A DNA stretch of 64,000 bases from Lytechinus pictus (lineage: Eukaryota; Echinodermata; Echinoidea; Temnopleuroida; Toxopneustidae). Positions 33,268-44,890 of this stretch are shown here, piece after piece. Positions within the stretch are counted from its first letter, which is position 1, and every line of letters starts with the position of its first letter. The notes beneath the pieces were generated by a model, which saw only the letters and a list, made by a program, of their open reading frames with translations, was not told the origin of the DNA and ran no database searches. The stretch lies in contig NC_087252.1 in assembly GCF_037042905.1 (NCBI RefSeq), positions 1,265,501 through 1,329,500 on the forward strand. Direction: 5' to 3'. The translations under genes and the position numbers were made by a program.

Positions 33268-34254
33268 TTAAGCAAAGGTAGATTCTGTGGAACAAAGTTT
33301 TCTCCAAACAGTTTTGGTCTTGAAATGCTTCAGGGCATTTTCACGGAATGTACGATTGTGATAGCAGTATATAATTGGATTTACAGCCGATCCGCAGAAA
33401 AACATGAACATTGTGACGTCATCAAATGGACGAGAGTACAGATGACCCTCAGTATCGAAAACCACAATTATATGAAACACACTCATTGGGATACAAGCAA
33501 GAAAAAAGGCAAGAGTGATGAAGGTAACTTTCTGTGATGCCTTAACACGAGAAGCGGTAATATCGTCTTGTGCTCTGCCGAAAGCCTGCTCCATATCGGC
33601 TATTCGACGCGCATGTCGCATAGCCGTTCGCAGAATCAGCATGTTGAGGACAAGTAAGGTTGATACCGATACGATGATCGCTGTCGTCACAAGGAAAAAC
33701 CACATTCTACTGCCAAGATCATACTGGAAAGTAGTCCCAGAGCAGTAGATTGTAGCGGTAGTTGGACTTTCTTCTAATTTGCTGACTAGGTGAAGCATAA
33801 ACCCAACGATACTTATCAACCAACCGATGAGTATCCCGATTGCGATTCGCTTCGTGGTGACGAGTGTTTGGTATCGGAGAGGTCGGTGAACGGCGATATA
33901 TCGATCACATGTTACCATAACAATATGAAATAGATTATTGCAACCAAAAAGATAGCTGAATGCTGAAAAATACCTTGAGTACATTTCAAGACATGTTATG
34001 TCAGAAAATGCAACTCTCCGATAGACTTCCAACGGGATTGCGATCAAACCGTTTAAAAAGTCTGTAGCGGCTAAACTGGAGAGAATATAATATGTAGGTG
34101 TCCTAAGACGTTCAGTTTTGAGGAAGGTTGCGATTACCAAGAAGTTCCCTACGACCGAAACACACATGATGAGAACAGCAAATGTGACGCAAACCCCGGT
34201 GTATACTGGGTGGTTAGAATGAAAACTCATTGTTGTATTGACAGGAGTCATCAT
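33268..34254 (-). CDS. Rhodopsin-class (class A) GPCR, intronless, intact
   Basis: This is a 328-residue plasma-membrane receptor in one exon, starting with ATG ATG at 34254. Seven hydrophobic segments are visible. Class A landmarks are GNFLV in TM1, LAATDFLNG in TM2, CDRYIAVHRPLRY at the end of TM3, the conserved Cys pair (ITCLEMY before TM3, IYCSGT in loop 2) and NPIIYC in TM7, followed by a short basic tail. The TM6 CWxP motif is replaced by ACIP, so the usual Trp toggle is absent. One N-terminal sequon (NTT) is present. The ligand is unknown. Two frameshifted paralogues lie at 35514-36477 and 41778-42768. Lineage-specific expansions of intronless class A receptors are well known in sea urchins, and this may be one such family, possibly chemosensory. 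Confidence 0.88.
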   Translation of the reverse strand: MMTPVNTTMSFHSNHPVYTGVCVTFAVLIMCVSVVGNFLVIATFLKTERLRTPTYYILSSLAATDFLNGLIAIPLEVYRRVAFSDITCLEMYSRYFSAFSYLFGCNNLFHIVMVTCDRYIAVHRPLRYQTLVTTKRIAIGILIGWLISIVGFMLHLVSKLEESPTTATIYCSGTTFQYDLGSRMWFFLVTTAIIVSVSTLLVLNMLILRTAMRHARRIADMEQAFGRAQDDITASRVKASQKVTFITLAFFLACIPMSVFHIIVVFDTEGHLYSRPFDDVTMFMFFCGSAVNPIIYCYHNRTFRENALKHFKTKTVWRKLCSTESTFA

Positions 34255-34760
34255 TTCAATGTTGAAAATGGATCAATCCATCCGCGGGATAATTTTTAGG
34301 CTTAAATGTCAAATTCAAAATCCCTCTTAATTCACTCCTAATGAAACCATAGACAGGCTATAAAACAACCTTTTTCCATGTTTTTTCCTTTTCGCACGTA
34401 GGCCCGTTTATATGTCGTTCCTCTTTCCTTTTTTTTTTTTGAACTGGGTATCTTGCCAGATAGATCCGTGTTTCCCGAAACATCACCAAATCAACCATTG
34501 GACCTGCAGCTTTTTACGGATCACCTGCTTGGAGATGTGTATTATTAATATTACACACTTTCATCCACGCAGAAAAAAAATATTTAGGTTCTCTGTTAAT
34601 TTACCCGTAGTCATAGGCATTTTGCGGTAATGGTAGCTGTGATGCGTGACAGCCAATTACATTATTGTGAAAGGTATAAAGACGGGAAATTAATTGAAAA
34701 GCAAGGTGTGCAATCATCCGTGATCAATTTCCACTGACTACCTGGTGTAAAAGAGGTTGC

Positions 34761-35513
34761 TTTTGCGATTATAGCAACCCCAAAATGGCATGATCAAAAG
34801 ATGAAAGTAAAAAAATAATGTGCTGATTCTTGCATCGATATAACGTGAAGTATAAAGGGTTCCATTCCCTCATTTTGTTTCTATGCTCCATATCGCATCT
34901 CTTGTTCGGTGGTAATAGAACCAAATACTTTGGCTCCATAAAGACTGTAATCATGCCCTATATAAAAATCCTATAATAATTATATAGGATTATTTTTATA
35001 CAACGAGGTCCCAGTGTTTCGCATCCGACCGCATTTTTGGCTGCATCAATGCTTGAGCCCCTAGGAACGAACATAGCACAGTTAATGATGATGATGATGA
35101 TGATGATAATGTTGATAAACAGCATTTTTATAGCGCCATTTTTCTGTAAAAGAAAAAAAACATTCAAAGGCGCAGGCACCCTATATATGTCACACATTAT
35201 TCACAAAGTTGCTCGAAGAGATGGGTCTTTAATAGTTCAGATCTAAAGGTTTAAATGTTGTTATAATCATGAAGTTGGATTGGTAGAGAATTCTAAATCC
35301 AAGGAGCAACAGACGAAAAAGCTCTATATCCTCTAATGCCGGGGTGATTATCATTAGATCATGATAAAGTTAAAGCTGGGAGAACTAGTTTTCGGAACTA
35401 TGATGCGGCTATATTGGGAAACATGACTTTCTCATTCTTATCATTCCTAACTTTACATGGCTCGGCGGATATTCGCCACCACTTCCAAATTCACTCTTCG
35501 TTTGACCCCATGC
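34761..35513. other. Spacer between receptor genes
   Basis: It contains a palindrome at 34957-34992 (CCTATA...TATAGG around ATCCTATAATAATTATATAGGA) and a (ATG)n run at 35086-35107, then TTTATAGCGCCA. The latter resembles the dispersed TAA/ATATAGCGC repeat of 13347-13550. No gene. Confidence 0.4.
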
Positions 35514-36477
35514 TTAATCAAAAGTAGATTCAGAAGAACAAAGTTTTCTCCAAACAGTTATGTCTTTGAAGTATCTGACTGCATTTTCACGGAACAAACG
35601 ATCACGGTAGCAGTATATAACCGGGTTCACCGCAGAGCTAAGGTAAAATATAAACGCTGCCATGTTGTCAAAAGACCATTGTCGATAACAATGGCGACAT
35701 GAACTATACTCGTGGATATGCAACAAACAAAAAACGCAAGGGTGATCGTGGTGACTATATCTTTGAAGCCTTGATACGAGAGACGCTTTCTTCTTGACGT
35801 CCTCGACTGACGGCTTGTTCCATCTGAGCGATCCTCCGAGCATGGTGCAATGCTGTACGAAGAATCAACATGTTGAGGATGACCAATGTTAGTGAGGACA
35901 AGATGATGATTATCATCAGGATGATGATCCCAATCCTATACAGGTGATCCGTTTGAGTGATAGTCCCAGCGCAGTAGTTTCCGACGAGACTTGCATCTTC
36001 ATCTTTACCAACCAGACCGATGACAAACAAGATGCTCATCAACCAGCTGAGGAGTATCCCGAAAGCGATTCGCTTCGAGGCGACCAAGGCTTCGTACCGG
36101 AGAGGTTTATGAACAGCGATGTAACGATCCAAGGTTACCATGACGATGTGAAGCAGAGAATTCCCGCCAAATAGATAGGTGAACGACGAGAGGTACCTTG
36201 AGTAGATGTAAAGACATGTCACTTCAATGAAGACAGCTCTGTTGAATGTTTCTAGTGGTATGCTGATAGCACCGTTTAAAAGGTGGACAAAAGCTAAACT
36301 AGATAAAAGATAGTAGGTAGGTCTTCGGAGGCGATCGGTTTTTAGGAAGGTGGCAACTACCAGAAAGTTTCCGACAACAGTACTGCAGATGAGAAGAATA
36401 GCCAACGTAACAATGAAAGCTGTGTAGATTGGAGAATTAGGAATCCATGGAAGGGTACATGTATTCACTGAAGCCAT
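35514..36477 (-). pseudogene. Class A GPCR paralogue with two frameshifts
   Basis: From ATG 36477 the frame covers TM1 to the third intracellular loop (GNFLV, LDRYIAVHKPLRY, Cys in loop 2) and then hits a stop just after RIKASK at about 35762. The homologous TM6 (TITLAFFVCCISTSIVH) continues in a second frame. TM7 (LSSAVNPVIYCY) and the tail (VWRKLCSSESTF) lie in a third frame ending at 35514. The TM6 Pro kept in the 33268 paralogue is Ser here, and the outer TM6-TM7 loop is shorter. Both breaks need small indels, so either the gene is dead or the assembly has base errors. Confidence 0.8.
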
Positions 36478-37265
36478 TGTGTACACGGTTTTATTTCAAA
36501 GATTTTAACAATAAAGAAACAAAATAAATCAAGATATAATGGTTAATAGGCTGTAAAGCTATTGCCTTCTAGCTCCTGGTGATGTCATAATGAATTTTAT
36601 GAGAAATATAGAATTAGGTAGTCAACAGGATTTTGTTCCTCAAAGCTGGCTTCCTTTAGCATGTTTAGTGTATGCCACGATTGGTCCTCATGAGTATTAT
36701 ATAACAAGAAGCGCCATCGTTTACGATGTGCTTGTATATATGATGCAGAGAAAAGCCAGCGATGTCAAAGAAAATAATATATCTTCAGGAATCATGGGAA
36801 TTGTAAGAAGAAGTAACAAAATCGGATGAGTATTCGAGCTAATAATGCTATCATAGTTAGCTTTGAATGATTGATACTAGGGCAAGGTCACAAGCTCTTA
36901 AAAGGAAATCCATGCCAGGGTATTAATTAAAAAAATATATAAATTTATTTTAGCCGACCAAAATTTACTTCAAGTGTTTTACGCATTGTTGATTTTAGAT
37001 GCACGGCAGCATTAAAATACAGTTCATGGCACAATACATTAAACTAATTAGGGTTTCGAGATGACAGCGGTTGCTGCATCCGTTTTCTCTTGTCGTACAC
37101 TTTTTTTGGACGTTACATACTACGGTCGATCCCCATGATATGAATATGAGTTCGCTTTTAATTCAATTTAAGTGTTTCAAGCACTATGTCAGATGCATTG
37201 TAGCATAAATTGGTTGTGCGACCATTCATGTCCCGATACATTATACCTAATTAATTAGGGCTTCT
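36478..37265. other. Intergenic DNA with an internal direct repeat
   Basis: A segment near 36970-37075 (GTGTTTTACGCATTG, ACATTAAACTAATTAGGGTTTC) recurs loosely at 37165-37262 (GTGTTTCAAGCACT, ATACCTAATTAATTAGGGCTTC). The second copy ends where the retrotransposon begins. No gene. Confidence 0.4.
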
Positions 37266-38110
37266 TTATAGAGTACAAGGGCGTACCAAGTTTTCCATTG
37301 GAGGCAGGGGTATGTTCCTCACACTGTCAGAGTAGGTGTTTCTCAGGTGGTCTTGTAACTCCTCTCTAGTGGCCTTCAGTTCACCAGATTTCACAGGGTT
37401 GAAAAGAGCTTTGGTGAAGGCAAAATGATCTTCATAGACTTTCTGTAGTTTCTTGGCACATCCTTTCCCTTTCCTTCTAAGCGTCTTGGACAGAGCTTTC
37501 AACCTCCTTCTCTGCTCATCTCTGATGTCATCTAGAGCTTTCATTTCAATATCATTGTTATTCTTTCTTGCCTCCTTCCAACGCCGCTGCAGGGCTCGTA
37601 CACTGTGTCGTATGTCATGGATTTCTTGCTGTCTTAGCCTCGATGTAACCGTCTGTGGCTTCGTACTGGCACAACCGAAGTTGTCGACCCCGTACTGGTA
37701 TTTTGCCTCCATCATAGAAGAGAGTCTCTCTTCGGTATTTCGCTTCATAGATTCGACCAGTACTTTGTCAAGCTGGTCATCCATGGCTTCCCACATGTCT
37801 TTACTAGTTGAATTAGGCCACTTTACCTTCGGACGTTTGCTCATACTACTTGGGTTGTGGGATGTAGCGTCGGAATCGGGGGCACCGTGGTTGTCATCCT
37901 TGCCACTATTTCCATGCGCCTGACGTGACTGATCACTGCGTTGCTTAGCCCACTGCTCACTCCTTGGCTGCTCAGATGTCGCTCTCCTAGTGCAACCTAC
38001 CTTCGCCTGGTGAATTCTTAGACCCTTGGTTGTGTTGAAATTTCTATCGCATGATACACAGGCTACCGTTGGGCGCAATCGTAGTCCTGGGGCGAAGCCT
38101 AGTCCTTATA
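37266..38110 (-). mobile_element. 5' end of an RLE-class non-LTR retrotransposon (copy 1)
   Basis: The minus-strand frame encodes a C2H2 finger at its start (CVSCDRNFNTTKGLRIHQAK), a Lys/Arg-rich helical region and TREELQDHLRNTYSDS. It then breaks off after PPMENLVRPC, where the reverse transcriptase should follow. The N-terminal zinc finger is typical of R2/NeSL/HERO-like elements. No ATG precedes the finger in frame; the frame opens after a TAA near 38103. This fits the non-AUG starts known in some such elements, but the true start cannot be fixed. The 3' part is missing. Confidence 0.7.
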
Positions 38111-39290
38111 TCAGTATCATCCGGCCGTGTTAGTGATTCTTCCGCTCCCCTCTCGGATCACTCTGGGAGTATTCTTAATTGTCTATCAGAAATCGTAACA
38201 ACATAGAGGGTGCCACAAAGGGCTGAGTTAGGGGCAGTAAACCCCCTCCTCCCCCGCCTGGGTTGCCGGCAAAGTCATGCAAGTCTCTCCTTGCTGTCAC
38301 CAGCCTGTTCCTGGTTCGTCACCATGGTCTATTTCTATGTGGTCACTGGGAGTCCAGTACCGCGAGATGATAAAAACACACCTTGTGCAGAGAAATGTCC
38401 TCCAGAACAGCTGGATCCTCAGTCGAGGTCCTCCTGCCAGCCATTTCGGCCCATTATCCTTGATGTGGCAGGAGGTGGGCCAGCAGCGTCAAGACGAGAT
38501 GCAACCTCCAGCTGCTCGTTTGGTAAGTTGTCTTTATATTTAATCCAAAACCAGGCTGAGGACCTTGTAGCAATCTCCATTAATTCCAAAGCCAGCTTCC
38601 TTCTGTTGGTTATTCCCATCCTTGAGAGGAAGAAATGGAGAGACTTGGTCGCATATCCTCTGCAGCCGATCTCCACTGGGTAGTAGTCTACCTTCCATCC
38701 CCTCTTCTTACATTCTAAGATAAGTCCGGCATATTTTGACGTCTTGTACTCATGGGCCGTCTCAATTTTCTCCTCCCATGGTACAGTCAGTTTACAGAGG
38801 ATGACCGACTTGGATTGCTTCGACCAGACTACCATATCTGGTCGCATGTTGGTAGTCACAATCTCACTGGGAAAGGTCATCTGCTCATCCAAGTCTGAGA
38901 CCAACTGCCAATCTCTTGCTAGACAAAGGAGCCTACTTGTGTGTAGTCTAGCTTTTCTGTTGGCTCCAGTACTTGTTCCAGCCTTCACAAATGAGATCAT
39001 CGCTGGAGCATTTAGTGGTTTTGTCTGGTTTGCTTTTTCAATAGTGATCTTTAGGGCATTGCTCAGTTCTTTCAAGATCACATTGTGCCTCCATATATAC
39101 AAGTCTTCTACCAGAGACACCTAACAATTTGATAGAATGTGTCTGAGTGAACCTTTCTTTCCACATCTATGGCAATTCTCGTTCTCGGTCTTGGTCCACT
39201 TCTTCAGGTTATACGGAGAAGGAGGAACGTCGTAGGTTGCTCGTAGCAAGAATTGGACTTATATAAGTCTAATCATCTTATTAATGTGTA
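38111..39290 (-). mobile_element. 3' end of an RLE-class non-LTR retrotransposon (copy 2), decayed
   Basis: Reading the minus strand from about 39270: TYDVPPSPYNLKKWTK, a CCHC knuckle (CHRCGKKGSLRHILSNC), an in-frame TAG at 39121-39123, then SLVEDLYIWRHNVILKEL and the endonuclease core MRPDMVVW...VILCKLTVPWEE, ending at TGA 38419. Relatives as I recall them read E-L-T-V-P-W-E at this point, so the second catalytic acid appears changed to Lys. About 300 bp of 3' untranslated sequence follows and then copy 1 begins. It is 5'-truncated, lacks the reverse transcriptase and is certainly inactive. Confidence 0.75.
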
Positions 39291-40361
39291 TGTCAGTTTA
39301 GTCAATAGAACTGAAAATCGATTAATCAACGATTAAGACATTCTATATCAATCAATATATTGACCGGTTAATCGTTTTAATAAATAAAATAATTTCAGTA
39401 ATGTGTCGGTCAATAGTTTTGTTTGTTTTATAGCGTGTTTTTATTGTCTTCTCTCAAATCAAATATACAATTACAATATAACTCCCATAAGCAAATTATA
39501 CAATCATTGAAACAGGTTTTATCACAGAATTACACAATTGTACAGCGATCATTGAGAACGAAAAATATATAATGATAAGTACATGTAACTTGTCTCTAGT
39601 ATAGACCGAAATTCATTGGAATCAGCAATGAAAAGAGAGAAAAATAAAGATAAAAAAATATTTACATTAACAATCGATCAATCAATAATGCGATGACATT
39701 ATGTTTTTTTTTTTTTTAGATTTTTACTCCTCCACATACATAACGCTGAATCCACGAAGTGGCACAACGTCCCAAAATCACGTGAAAAGTCCATTTTAAG
39801 TATCATTCTGTTTTAGAAGTCAATTCTTAGTATCTTTCAGATTTAGTATTCCTTGACTGTGGTTTATCATTTCACTGAAATTTAGAACCCAATTCTCTGT
39901 AATTAATGAGATAATTAAAGTGAAAAAAATGACACTAGTCTCTAAATCCTTTGTAAAATAATCCACGAAATGGCACGCACGTGCGCGCCGTTTCTACGTA
40001 CGCTGAAGTAATATTTTCCACAAAACGACACTTGTCATGCTTGTGTTTGAATCACTGCTATGTCAAGATTTGATGTTTATTCGATGAAATTTTAACATGG
40101 GAGGCAGGAGTAGATACCTGGCTCGTGGTATGTGCATTTGTCATTCTGTTAAATTTCACAATCATATAGCAACGGGCAATTGAAAATATAACAATCTTTA
40201 ACTGCGTTTATCTCGTTAAGTGAATTCGCCCATCAACGGTTGCGTGTGCCACTTCGTGGATTCGGGGACGATATATACACTATCGCACACACACACGTAC
40301 ACATCCATACATATAGGCCAGTATGAAATTACAGTATTGAATTTCATCTGGGACAAATTTC

Positions 40362-40395
<34 letters not shown>

Positions 40396-40544
40396 CGCTG
40401 ACTGTTAAAAGCTACTGAAATCCGCCAATCTGATTGGCTTAAAGTGAATTTTGGTAGTTTCTTCATATCACAACTCTTTATAAAACGGGACCCTACCTTG
40501 TCCCTGGACTATATTTGCTGCTTCTCATGTCTTCATGCTACATG
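39291..40544. other. Intergenic DNA
   Basis: AT-rich. A foldback-like patch GATTAATCAACGATTAA lies near 39318. A 30-base A run at 40364-40394 may be a poly(A) tail, though no recognisable source gene precedes it. GGGACCCTACC-type foldback ends occur near 40490. No gene. Confidence 0.4.
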
Positions 40545-43260
40545 GGTGCGTTCGTCGGGGGGGGGTAATAAAGCATCAATACTATGGATCAATGCATTAA
40601 GATTGAATTAAGAACTTAACTCATTAAAAAACATACAACCCTTTACCATGTTTACCATGCACGCAGCCATCAGCATCGTCATCAAACTAAAGCTTGTGTC
40701 TACATACTTCCTTTTGGATAAAATGGTCAGACACAATTAGATCTTGGATCCAGTCGTGTTAATTTACTCTTAGAAAAGAAAAAAAGATAGCTGCGAACTG
40801 GAACCCTTTTGTCCGGTATATGGAACCCTCGACAAAAGGTTCCCAAAAAGTTATCGTTTTCAAAAACTTAAGAAGAATTCAGAGTGGCTGTTTAAGGTTA
40901 TTAGAACCGTTAGGGAACCTTTAAAGGTCCATTTAAGGGATCTCAGATCCAATCATCATCTTGTCATATATTTATCTCTTCTAAGAGACATTGTCGACTG
41001 ATCAAGCTCTTGGATGTCGTAGTTTTTACATCTTGCCATTAATTTATCATCTCTTCTAATAGAAATGACGAGATCTCAGATCTAGTCATCTCACTACTTC
41101 TCTCATGTTTATCATGTCTATACTACAGAAGCTTAATCGAGCTATTATTATGTCCAAATATCAAGATCTGGGATTTCGTCGTGTCTATATTCTGAAGAAC
41201 AGAATGATGATCGTTATGCCAACGTTATGTGAAAGAGATGATCAAATTACAAGATATGGTACATCATTTTGTTATCTATTCTTTTCTAAATGGATGTTGA
41301 CATGAGATCCAAGAACTCATCATGTCTACATTCTGAAGAACTTAGAGAAGATCACCACACAAGTTCTTGGATGTCGTAATGTCTACATTTTTCCATTGAT
41401 TTCTATCATATTTTCTAGATAATGGATGTTGACATGAGATCGCGTCATGTGATTATACATTCTTATGGAAGCATAAAGTGCCCCCAGAATCTCAAAATTT
41501 CGATCTCACCATTGCTACAGAGATAGACTTGGATCTCATTATATCGATCGTTTTGGAAATGTTGGCTCGGTGACAATAACCTAGATGATCAAATTACAAG
41601 TTCTTGGATCTTAGTGCTCTCTTTGTTGATTCTTAATACATGACCTTCGTCATGTTCGTTTAGTGGCCATCATGCTGATGAGCTAGCCGAGGCGTTATTC
41701 TCGTATATCAGGATAAAAGTTATTCCCAATGCCATACCATCTGCCGCCCTGTCTACAAACCTCGTAGGTTTCTGAATTTAAGCAAATGTAGATTTGGTAG
41801 AACAAAGTTTTCTCCAAACAGTTTTGTTCTTAAAATACTTCAGGGCATTTTCACGGAATGTGCGATTGTGGTAGCAGTATATAATTGGATTTACAGCTGA
41901 TCCGCAAAAAACATGAACATTGCGACGTCATCAAATGGACGCGAGAGTACAGATGAGCTTCAGTATCGAAAACCATAATGATGTGAACAATACTCATTGG
42001 GATGCATGAAATAAAAAAAAAAGCAAGAGTGATGAAGATAACTTTCTGTGATGCCTTAACGCGAGAAGCGGTAATATCGTCTTGTGCTCTGCCGATAGCC
42101 AGCTCCATATCGGCTATTCGACGCGCATGTCGCATTGCCGTTCGCAGAATCAGCATGTTGAGGACAAGTAAGGTTGATACCGATGCGGTGATCGCTGTCG
42201 TCACAAGGAAAAACAGCATTCTACTACCAAGACCATACTGGAAAGTAGTCCCAGAGCAGAATATTGTAACGGTAGTTGGACTTTCTTCTAAATTGCTGAC
42301 TAGGTGAAGCATAAACCTAACGATACTCATCAACCAACTTATAAGTATCCCGATCGCGATTCGCTTCGTGGTGACGAGAGTTTGGTATTGGAGAGGTCGA
42401 TGAACGGCGATATATCGATCACATGTTACCATGACAATATGAAATAGATTATTGGCGGCTAAAAGATAGCTTAATGCCGAAAAATACCTTGAGTACATTT
42501 CAAGACATGTTATGTCGGAAAATACGACTCTCCGATAGACTTCCAACGGGATTCCGACCAAACCGTTTAATAAGTCTATAGCGGCTAAACTGGAGAGAAG
42601 ATAATATGTAGGTGTCCTAAGACGTTCAGTTTTGAGAAAGGTTGCGATTACCAAGAAGTTCCCTATAATTGAACCAGACATGATGAGAACAGCACATGTG
42701 ACGCAAACCCCTATATATACTGGGGGATTAGGAAGAAAAATCACAGTTGTATTGACAGGAGTCAACATTTTTAAGTTGAAGTTCAGTCCATCCGCTGGAT
42801 AATCTTTCAGGATTCCCCAATATAAGATTCAAAGGCCCATTTAGCTCACATCAGTTTAAATCCTAATGAAAAAAATTACAGGCTATAAAACAATAATTTC
42901 CATGTTTTTTTTTTTCTTTTTGCACGTAGGCCGGTTTATACGTCGTTTTTCTTTCCTTTTTAAAGAACTAGGTATGTTGTCAGATATATCCGTGTTTCCC
43001 GAAACGTCACCAAATCAACCATTAGGCCTGCACCTTTTTTACAGTAAAAAAAATATATTTAAGTTCTCTGCTTATTTACCTGTAGTCATAGGAATTTTGC
43101 GGTAATGGAAGCTGCGACGCGTGACAGCCAATTACATTATTGTGAAAGTAGACGGGAAAATGATTTAAAAAGCAAGGTATGTAATCATTCGTGATCAATT
43201 TCCGCTGACTACCTGGTGTGATCGAGGTAGCTCTTGCGATCAGCGACAGCAGTTGTCTCT
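40545..43260. repeat. Segmental duplication, copy B (pairs with 30541-34760)
   Basis: It is collinear with copy A through the degenerate 3' repeat, the receptor gene and about 450 bp of 5' flank. It lacks the foldback at 31442-31600 and the 811-bp element. The junction at about 41448-41470 (GATTATACATTCTTATGGAA) preserves the uninserted state of the latter. Confidence 0.8.
41778..42768 (-). pseudogene. Class A GPCR paralogue, frameshifted in TM7
   Basis: This is the close paralogue of 33268-34254. It is intact from ATG 42768 through TM6 (GNFLV, CDRYIAVHRPLQY, FFFISCIPMS). Two indels then break the frame. A 2-bp GC insertion near 41940 follows SR of the third outer loop, and a 1-bp loss lies in an A run near 41905. 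NPIIYCYHNRTFRENALKYF and the KLCSTKSTFA tail can still be read in another frame to TAA at 41778. The open frame as it stands ends at 41851 without TM7. Both breaks are small, one in a homopolymer, so sequencing error is an alternative. Confidence 0.8.
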
Positions 43261-43423
43261 ATACAGCCACAAAACGGCACTTTCAAAAGATGAAATTTAA
43301 GAAAAATATGCTGAATATGATTCCTGGTTGATATAACGTGATTAATAAAGGGTTCCATTCTCCTATTATTCTATTCATTCCACGTCGCAGTTCATGTTCG
43401 ATTAAATCTCGTAAAATTGAATA

Positions 43424-44890
43424 TTACAAAGATCAGTTTGACTGTGCCAAAGGCAATATGAAGAAAACATGAAAATGTGATCAATACATAGAGAATTAAA
43501 GGTGTTTATATACGCAAAAATATTGTTGACGGAGATAAAGTACAGATTCAAACTTGTTCCCTGATATTGCGAAAAAACTATTTTGTAAATATTGCATTCA
43601 ACTTAAATAGCAGTTTTACAAGCTCGCCTTGTCAAGATGTCACCACTCATATTAAGAGTAATAACAAGTCAATGTATTGTAATCCAATAACCGTGGGTCA
43701 AGTTATTGAAATAGTAAAAAAAATAAACATAAGTCAAATGTGGGCCATGGTGGAATTGATATAAGAGTAATAAAAAAAAGTATTTATTTCTTGTGTCAAA
43801 CTTTATGTGCAATATATAATGCTTGTCTCGAGTCGGGGATTTTTCCGACGCAACTCAAAATTGGTCGGGTTATTCCCATTTTTAAAGGTGGTTGTCCTGA
43901 AATACTTACAAACTATCGCCCAATTTCCATTTTAACTGTTTTTTCAAAGATTTTTGAGAAATTTATATACTGTATGTTAGATTACTGAATTTTATCAATG
44001 AGTGCAATATTATTAGCCCGAACCAACATGCATTTCGGGTGGGGTATTCCACATCATCAGCATTACTTGATTTTATTCAAAGTATTACTAGTGTTATCGA
44101 AATGAAAGGTTTATCAATTGGCTTATTTCTAGATTTACAGAAAGGGTTTGACACACTTGACCATATTATACTCCTAAAAAAATTATTCAACTATGGAATA
44201 AGGGGGAAAATTTGGGATCTTTTAAACAATTATTTAAGTCATAGACAACAGTTTGTAACTTTAAATAGTCAATAATCTAATTACAAGGACTTAAGGTGTG
44301 GAGTACCCCAAGGTTCTAACTTCGGGCCCCTTTTATTTACTTTGTATATAAATGATCTGTGCGATGTATCTTCGAAATTGAAATATATTTAATTTGCCGA
44401 TGATACAAATATTTTTATGTTCTGCAAGTGAAATTGGTGAAGTAAAAAAGGTAACTTCTTGGTTGACCATTAATAAATTATCTGTAAATATTTTTAAAAC
44501 ACAGTATATGGTTTTTACAAATAAGAAAATATGCATTGACAATCTGCAGGTGCAATTAGCAAATTTGAGTAAAGCAAAGGCATCGCAAGTAAAATTTCTG
44601 GTATTATAATTGATAGTAAATTGCTATGGGTTCCTAATATTGATTTGATTTGTAATAGAATTTCCAAAATCATAGGCATTTTGTACGGATTACGCAATTT
44701 TCCAATTACTGTTTTACGAAATATTTATTCCGCACTTGTTGCACCTTTTTTTGAGTTACGGTATTCTTGCCTGCGCAGTGCTTCTTATTCACACCTGGAT
44801 AGAATTTAAACTTCAAAAAAACTTCAAAAACGTGCAATAAGAATTGATAACCATTCATCTTTTTATAATCATGAAGAGTGCATATATATA
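43424..44890 (+). pseudogene. Decayed LINE reverse-transcriptase fragment (CR1/L2/Jockey-like)
   Basis: Pieces in shifting frames: YYKDQFDCAKGNMKKTW; MGHGGIDIRVIKK; LKIGRVIPIFKGG and NYRPISILTVFSKIFEKFIY (RT blocks 1-2); LSIGLFLDLQKGFDTLDH (motif A); RCGVPQGSNFGPLLFTLYIN (motif B); FADDTNIFM (motif C); then thumb and LQKLQKRAIRI. Stops and frameshifts interrupt it (for example TAA after LNSQ at 44273). The endonuclease domain and 3' end are missing. The motifs place it among APE-type LINEs; the clade is an inference. Confidence 0.8.

Larger units (their letters stand above)
30541..34760. repeat. Segmental duplication, copy A (pairs with 40545-43260)
   Basis: GGTAATAAAGCATCAATACT (30561 and 40564), AGATCTTGGATCCAGTCGTG (30717 and 40739) and GTGTTTCCCGAAACATCACC (34469; 42993 with one change) mark long collinear matches with the second copy, in direct orientation. 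Each copy carries one receptor gene on the minus strand. Copy A is longer because it holds extra insertions, including 32130-32940 and the foldback near 31442-31600. Confidence 0.8.

Noticed and set aside
36590-36829. 79-codon frame upstream of the second receptor
   Set aside because: No motif, opposite strand to the receptors, AT-rich chance composition.
40364-40394. Long A run as the tail of a processed pseudogene
   Set aside because: No gene-like sequence precedes it and no target duplication is visible. It may be a simple homopolymer.
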